Shown in pieces: positions 60,999 to 64,000 of a DNA stretch of 64,000 nucleotides (the stretch's first letter is position 1; each line of letters begins with the position of its first letter). This DNA is from Aliirhizobium wenxiniae (lineage in GTDB: Bacteria; Pseudomonadota; Alphaproteobacteria; Rhizobiales; Rhizobiaceae), in assembly GCF_014201355.1 (NCBI RefSeq), contig NZ_JACHEG010000008.1:1-64000 (forward strand). The letters run 5' to 3'. The notes beneath the pieces are model-generated. The model searched no databases. It had not been told where the DNA came from and saw nothing but the letters and a program-made list of their open reading frames with translations. The position numbers and the translations under genes are program-made.

Positions 60999-62174
60999 AT
61001 GAAGGCACTTTGCTGGCACGGTAAGGGCGATATACGCTGCGACAGCGTCCCTGATCCCAAAATTGAGGATGGCCGAGATGTTATCATCAAGATGACTGCT
61101 TGTGCGATTTGCGGCTCGGATCTCCATCTCATGGACGGATACATTCCATTTATGGAAAAAGGCGACATACTTCGCCACGAATTCATGGGTGAAGTTGTCG
61201 ATGTCGGTCGGGACAACAAGAAGCTGAAGGTCGGCGATCGCGTCGTTGTACCTTTCACGATCTGCTGCGGCGAATGCCAGCAGTGCTTGAAAGGCAACTG
61301 GTCGGTTTGCGAACGGACCAATCGAAACGCCGACAATGCTACGAAGGCCTTCGGATATCCAACGGCCGGCCTCTTTGGTTACTCCCATCTCACAGGCGCA
61401 TATCCCGGCGGCCAGGCGGAGTACGTCCGCGTTCCCTATGCAGATGTCTCGCCGATTATCATTCCAAACGGTATGAGCGATGAGCAGGCTTTATTCCTCG
61501 GCGATATCTTTCCGACAGGTTGGATGGCGGCAGCCAACTGCGAAATCGAACCGTCAGATATCGTTGCCATCTGGGGCTGCGGACCCGTGGGTCAGTTCTG
61601 CATCAAGAGTGCTCTGATGCAAGGTGCCGCTCGCGTGATTGCGATCGACAATGTCCCCGAGCGACTTGCAATGGCTCAGGAAGCTGGCGCCGAGATCATC
61701 AATTTCGACGATGAGGATGCGACCATTCCAGACAGGATCAAGGAATTGACCGGCGGCCACGGCGCCGACAAGTGCATCGACGCTGTCGGCGCTGAATCCC
61801 ATGCCACAGCATCTTTCGACGCCGTGATCGATAAGGTAAAAGCCGCGACACTGCTTGGGACCGATCGTCCTCACGCACTGCGCGCCGCGATCATGGCCTG
61901 CCGTCCGGGTGGTATCGTCTCGGTCCCTGGCGTTTATGGTGGGTTTCTAGACAAAATTCCCTTTGGAGCAGCAATGAACAAAGGGCTGACCATTCGAACC
62001 GGGCAGACGCATGTCAATCGTTACTCGCTCGATCTCCTACGGCGCATCGAGGAAGGCGAGATCGATCCGAGTTTTATTATAACCCACCGTGCCAAACTTG
62101 AGGACGGTCCAGCCCTCTACGAAACGTTCCGGGATAAGAAGGATAACTGCATAAAAGTGGTTCTAACAGCATGA
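60999..62174 (+). CDS. Zinc-dependent alcohol dehydrogenase (glutathione-dependent formaldehyde dehydrogenase-like)
   Basis: 391 residues from ATG 60999 with AAAAGGAG upstream; an in-frame extension to 60708 is rejected. Catalytic zinc ligands Cys38 (CAICGSD), His60/Glu61 (RHEFMG), structural zinc cysteines (CCGECQQCLKGNWSVC) and the NAD motif GCGPVGQF are intact. Medium-chain dehydrogenase of the FDH-like branch, common in rhizobial stress islands; substrate unknown. Followed after 10 bp by the TrxB-like gene. Confidence 0.9.
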   Translation: MKALCWHGKGDIRCDSVPDPKIEDGRDVIIKMTACAICGSDLHLMDGYIPFMEKGDILRHEFMGEVVDVGRDNKKLKVGDRVVVPFTICCGECQQCLKGNWSVCERTNRNADNATKAFGYPTAGLFGYSHLTGAYPGGQAEYVRVPYADVSPIIIPNGMSDEQALFLGDIFPTGWMAAANCEIEPSDIVAIWGCGPVGQFCIKSALMQGAARVIAIDNVPERLAMAQEAGAEIINFDDEDATIPDRIKELTGGHGADKCIDAVGAESHATASFDAVIDKVKAATLLGTDRPHALRAAIMACRPGGIVSVPGVYGGFLDKIPFGAAMNKGLTIRTGQTHVNRYSLDLLRRIEEGEIDPSFIITHRAKLEDGPALYETFRDKKDNCIKVVLTA

Positions 62175-62184
62175 GCCGCGGTTC

Positions 62185-63093
62185 ATGATGTATGATTGCC
62201 TGGTCATCGGCGGGGGACCAGCCGGTCTTACCGCCGCAATCTATCTCGCGCGTTTTCACTTACGTGTCCTGGTCATTGATCGTGGCCAGGGACGCGCCAT
62301 GTCTATTCCGATGACACATAATCAGGCAGGTTATCCCGACGGGATCGCCGGCCGCGACCTCGTCATGATGATGCGCAGGCAGGCAACACGCTATGGCGCG
62401 GAGTTTCGGATAGGAAACGTTACCTCTCTCACGGCCGGTCCTTCTGGCTTCTCGGCCTTAACCGGCGGAAGACTTATCCATGCGCAATCGGTTCTTCTGG
62501 CGACGGGTGTCGTAAACCACAGGCCGGCCCTGGCGGAAAGCCTTCACGAAGAAGCTTTGTCGCGAGGATTGCTCCGATACTGCCCCGTCTGCGATGGATA
62601 CGAAGTGACTGACACGGTCGTTGGTGTCATCGGTACCGGAGAGAACGGCTTCACTGAGGCGACCTTCCTTCGAAGCTACACTCAGCACGTCACATTGATC
62701 TCGCCGGAGGAGAACCATCTCCTATCCGACGAGCAGCTTTCGAGACTAGTTGCCTATAAAGTTAGACATGTGATCGGACCGATCAGTACGCTTGAGATCG
62801 AGGCCGACAGGATAGTCGCTGAAGTGTCAGGTCGAAAGCTGCCGTTTTCGTCGATATACGCGGCAATGGGATCGATGGCGCAATCTCAGTTGGCGAAAAC
62901 TCTAGACGCTAGCCTCACCGATGCAGGCTGCATTCAGGTCGACTCTCATCAAAGGACGACCGTTGCTGGGCTTTATGCTGCCGGAGATGTGGTGCCCGGC
63001 CTTGATCAGATAGCCAGCGCCATGGGGCAGGCGGCGATTGCGGCAACAACCATTCGAAACGATATGAGCGCCTCGCGTACGCTGTTGAGGTAG
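62185..63093 (+). CDS. Thioredoxin-reductase-like flavoprotein
   Basis: 302 residues. FAD loop GGGPAG at residues 9-14, redox-active CPVCD at 133-137 (Cys133/Cys136), second nucleotide loop GTGENG, and C-terminal GLYAAGDV. The second loop lacks the GGGxSA pattern of classical TrxB, so the electron donor and partner are uncertain. Tight linkage to the alcohol dehydrogenase suggests one operon. Confidence 0.87.
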   Translation: MMYDCLVIGGGPAGLTAAIYLARFHLRVLVIDRGQGRAMSIPMTHNQAGYPDGIAGRDLVMMMRRQATRYGAEFRIGNVTSLTAGPSGFSALTGGRLIHAQSVLLATGVVNHRPALAESLHEEALSRGLLRYCPVCDGYEVTDTVVGVIGTGENGFTEATFLRSYTQHVTLISPEENHLLSDEQLSRLVAYKVRHVIGPISTLEIEADRIVAEVSGRKLPFSSIYAAMGSMAQSQLAKTLDASLTDAGCIQVDSHQRTTVAGLYAAGDVVPGLDQIASAMGQAAIAATTIRNDMSASRTLLR

Positions 63094-63173
63094 ATGACGA
63101 GACGCGGTTTTATCCGCTTTCGACCCCCGGAGTTCATGACCTGCGATCGAGCAAAGATATTTTCGGAAGCCGC

Positions 63174-63198
63174 GGAACTCGTGAACCAATGGGATGTT
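63174..63198 (+). promoter_or_regulatory. EcfG-type promoter of the small protein gene
   Basis: GGAAC 63174-63178, 17 bases, GTT 63196-63198, 28 bp before the start codon. Confidence 0.7.
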
Positions 63199-63225
63199 CG
63201 ACGTCTCTAACGTGGAGATCGAAAT

Positions 63226-63435
63226 ATGAGCAACCCAAAAGACGATGCCAAGGGCCAGTACGCGCCCTCACAGGCAGACCGTAAAGCGACCGGCGTTCAC
63301 AGTGCAAAACCTACCGTGATCACGGGTTCGGAAGATGCGACAGTTCATCGTGACCCACCCGGGAAAAAGCCTGAGAAGGATTTCGATCTGAACTACGATC
63401 CCGCCGAGCCAAACGAGCAGAATTCTCGCGGCTAG
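63226..63435 (+). CDS. Small hydrophilic stress-type protein
   Basis: 69 residues with GGAG seven bases upstream of ATG 63226. Lys/Asp/Pro/Asn-rich and without hydrophobic core (DRKATGVHSAKPTVITGSED, DFDLNYDPAEPNEQN), probably disordered. The EcfG-type promoter supports stress induction. Function unknown. Confidence 0.65.
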   Translation: MSNPKDDAKGQYAPSQADRKATGVHSAKPTVITGSEDATVHRDPPGKKPEKDFDLNYDPAEPNEQNSRG

Positions 63436-63648
63436 CAGTCATCATGAGCGGGAGCGAGAGCTCCCTTCTCTCCCCAATACCGTCGCAAGCCGTTACGGCG
63501 CTTCGCGCATGCCGCATGCGAACACGAGACGGGATGTAACACTGGCATCGTTGCGTATCGTAGTTGGACTAAACCGCACCATCTTTCGCACCGAGTAAAG
63601 TCTTGCGCGCTAAACGGAATTTCGTCCACAAACTGAGGCAATTTAATA

Positions 63649-64000
63649 ATGAGTGCGACTAGCACATCAGATCTACAGTCAGGCTCAAATGAAAAAGCTT
63701 GGCTGAAGATCCTCGCAAAATATCGACAGCCGGATGTAGGTCGCGCCGTCTATGAGCTTGCAGTCACAGTCGTACCGTTCCTGCTGCTTTGGCTCGGGAC
63801 CTGGTTTGCCTTCTATTTTGAGTTCTGGCCAGGCATGGTTCTGATCGTGCCGGCGGCCGGATTTCTGCTGAGGCTTTTCATGCTCCAACACGACTGCGGC
63901 CATGGCTCCCTCTTCGGTCGTCGTCGCTGGGACGACTGGACCGGAAGAGTGATCGGCGTCCTGACGTTGACACCTTACGATTACTGGCGTCGAGCCCACG
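63649..64000 (+). CDS. Membrane fatty-acid desaturase, 3'-truncated by window
   Basis: 117 residues are visible from ATG 63649 (MSATSTSDLQSGSNEKAWLK). A hydrophobic pair (LAVTVVPFLLLWLGTWFAFYFEFW and MVLIVPAAGFLLRLFML) precedes the first histidine box HDCGHGSLF at residue 81. The second box begins at the window end (WRRAH). Integral di-iron desaturase of the fatty_acid_desaturase family, adjusting membrane lipids. GAGG lies ten bases upstream of the start. Confidence 0.88.
   Translation, partial: MSATSTSDLQSGSNEKAWLKILAKYRQPDVGRAVYELAVTVVPFLLLWLGTWFAFYFEFWPGMVLIVPAAGFLLRLFMLQHDCGHGSLFGRRRWDDWTGRVIGVLTLTPYDYWRRAH

Noticed and set aside
1..64000. CRISPR arrays, tRNA or rRNA genes, integrase, repABC
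   Set aside because: Looked for regular spacer-repeat patterns, T-loop-like GGTTCGA motifs in tRNA context and the typical protein motifs; none were convincing.

Overview
This window looks like a rhizobial (Rhizobium/Agrobacterium-type alphaproteobacterial) replicon. The evidence is the high-GC coding style, a VirB/VirD4 transfer cluster beside a VirC1-like ATPase, and an EcfG-type stress regulon with typical rhizobial partners (DUF6894, DUF892, DUF4142, Mn-catalase, HWE kinase). No rRNA, tRNA, CRISPR array, repABC genes or integrase were recognised, so plasmid versus integrated element stays open.

Region 1 (1-7555) is metabolic: the 3' part of an electron-transfer flavoprotein:ubiquinone oxidoreductase, an FCD-type GntR regulator downstream of a two-module FAD/Fe-S dehydrogenase, two overlapping divergent SDR genes, and the C-terminal remnant of a thiamine-diphosphate enzyme. 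That remnant marks the edge of the next block.

Region 2 (about 7560-29100) is a complete conjugation module. A leftward operon encodes a TrbM/KikA-like Cys-rich exported protein and three tandem SNase-fold proteins with damaged active sites. Divergent from it run virB1-B2-B3-B4-(second lytic transglycosylase)-B5-B7-B6-B8-B9-B10-B11 and virD4. A leftward unit carries a MobC-like accessory protein, a VirD2-type relaxase and a small membrane protein. Just upstream of mobC lies a very good oriT candidate (hairpin plus TATCCTG|CC). Next come a TCACACGA repeat cluster, a ParA/VirC1-like ATPase, a ribbon-helix-helix partner and an Xre-type regulator. A sequence upstream of the regulator recurs in the virB1/nuclease divergent promoter, suggesting one control circuit.

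Region 3 (29100-33250) holds a hairpin cluster, a RidA remnant and the first copy of a stress cassette (ECF sigma, DUF6894, Crp/Fnr, DUF892).

Region 4 (33360-51500) is a mosaic of small regulator/enzyme units: HxlR/SDR, MocR/PNPOx-like, chorismate mutase and esterase, a molybdopterin oxidoreductase with cytochrome b and DUF5666 under a TetR protein, AraC/SDR, Asp/Glu racemase, AKR, SDR, a DHA2 transporter with its TetR, RidA, and an HWE kinase beside a receiver pseudogene. Both TetR genes have matched palindromes at their own promoters and at a neighbour's promoter.

Region 5 (51800-64000) is a stress island: CspA, Mn-catalase, an IS5-family element, the second stress cassette, DUF4142, a PhnA-like membrane protein, a Zn-alcohol dehydrogenase, a TrxB-like flavoprotein, a small hydrophilic protein and the start of a fatty-acid desaturase. 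Six sites match GGAAC-N17-GTT, the EcfG/RpoE2 promoter pattern, all placed upstream of these genes. This suggests the duplicated sigma genes control the island.
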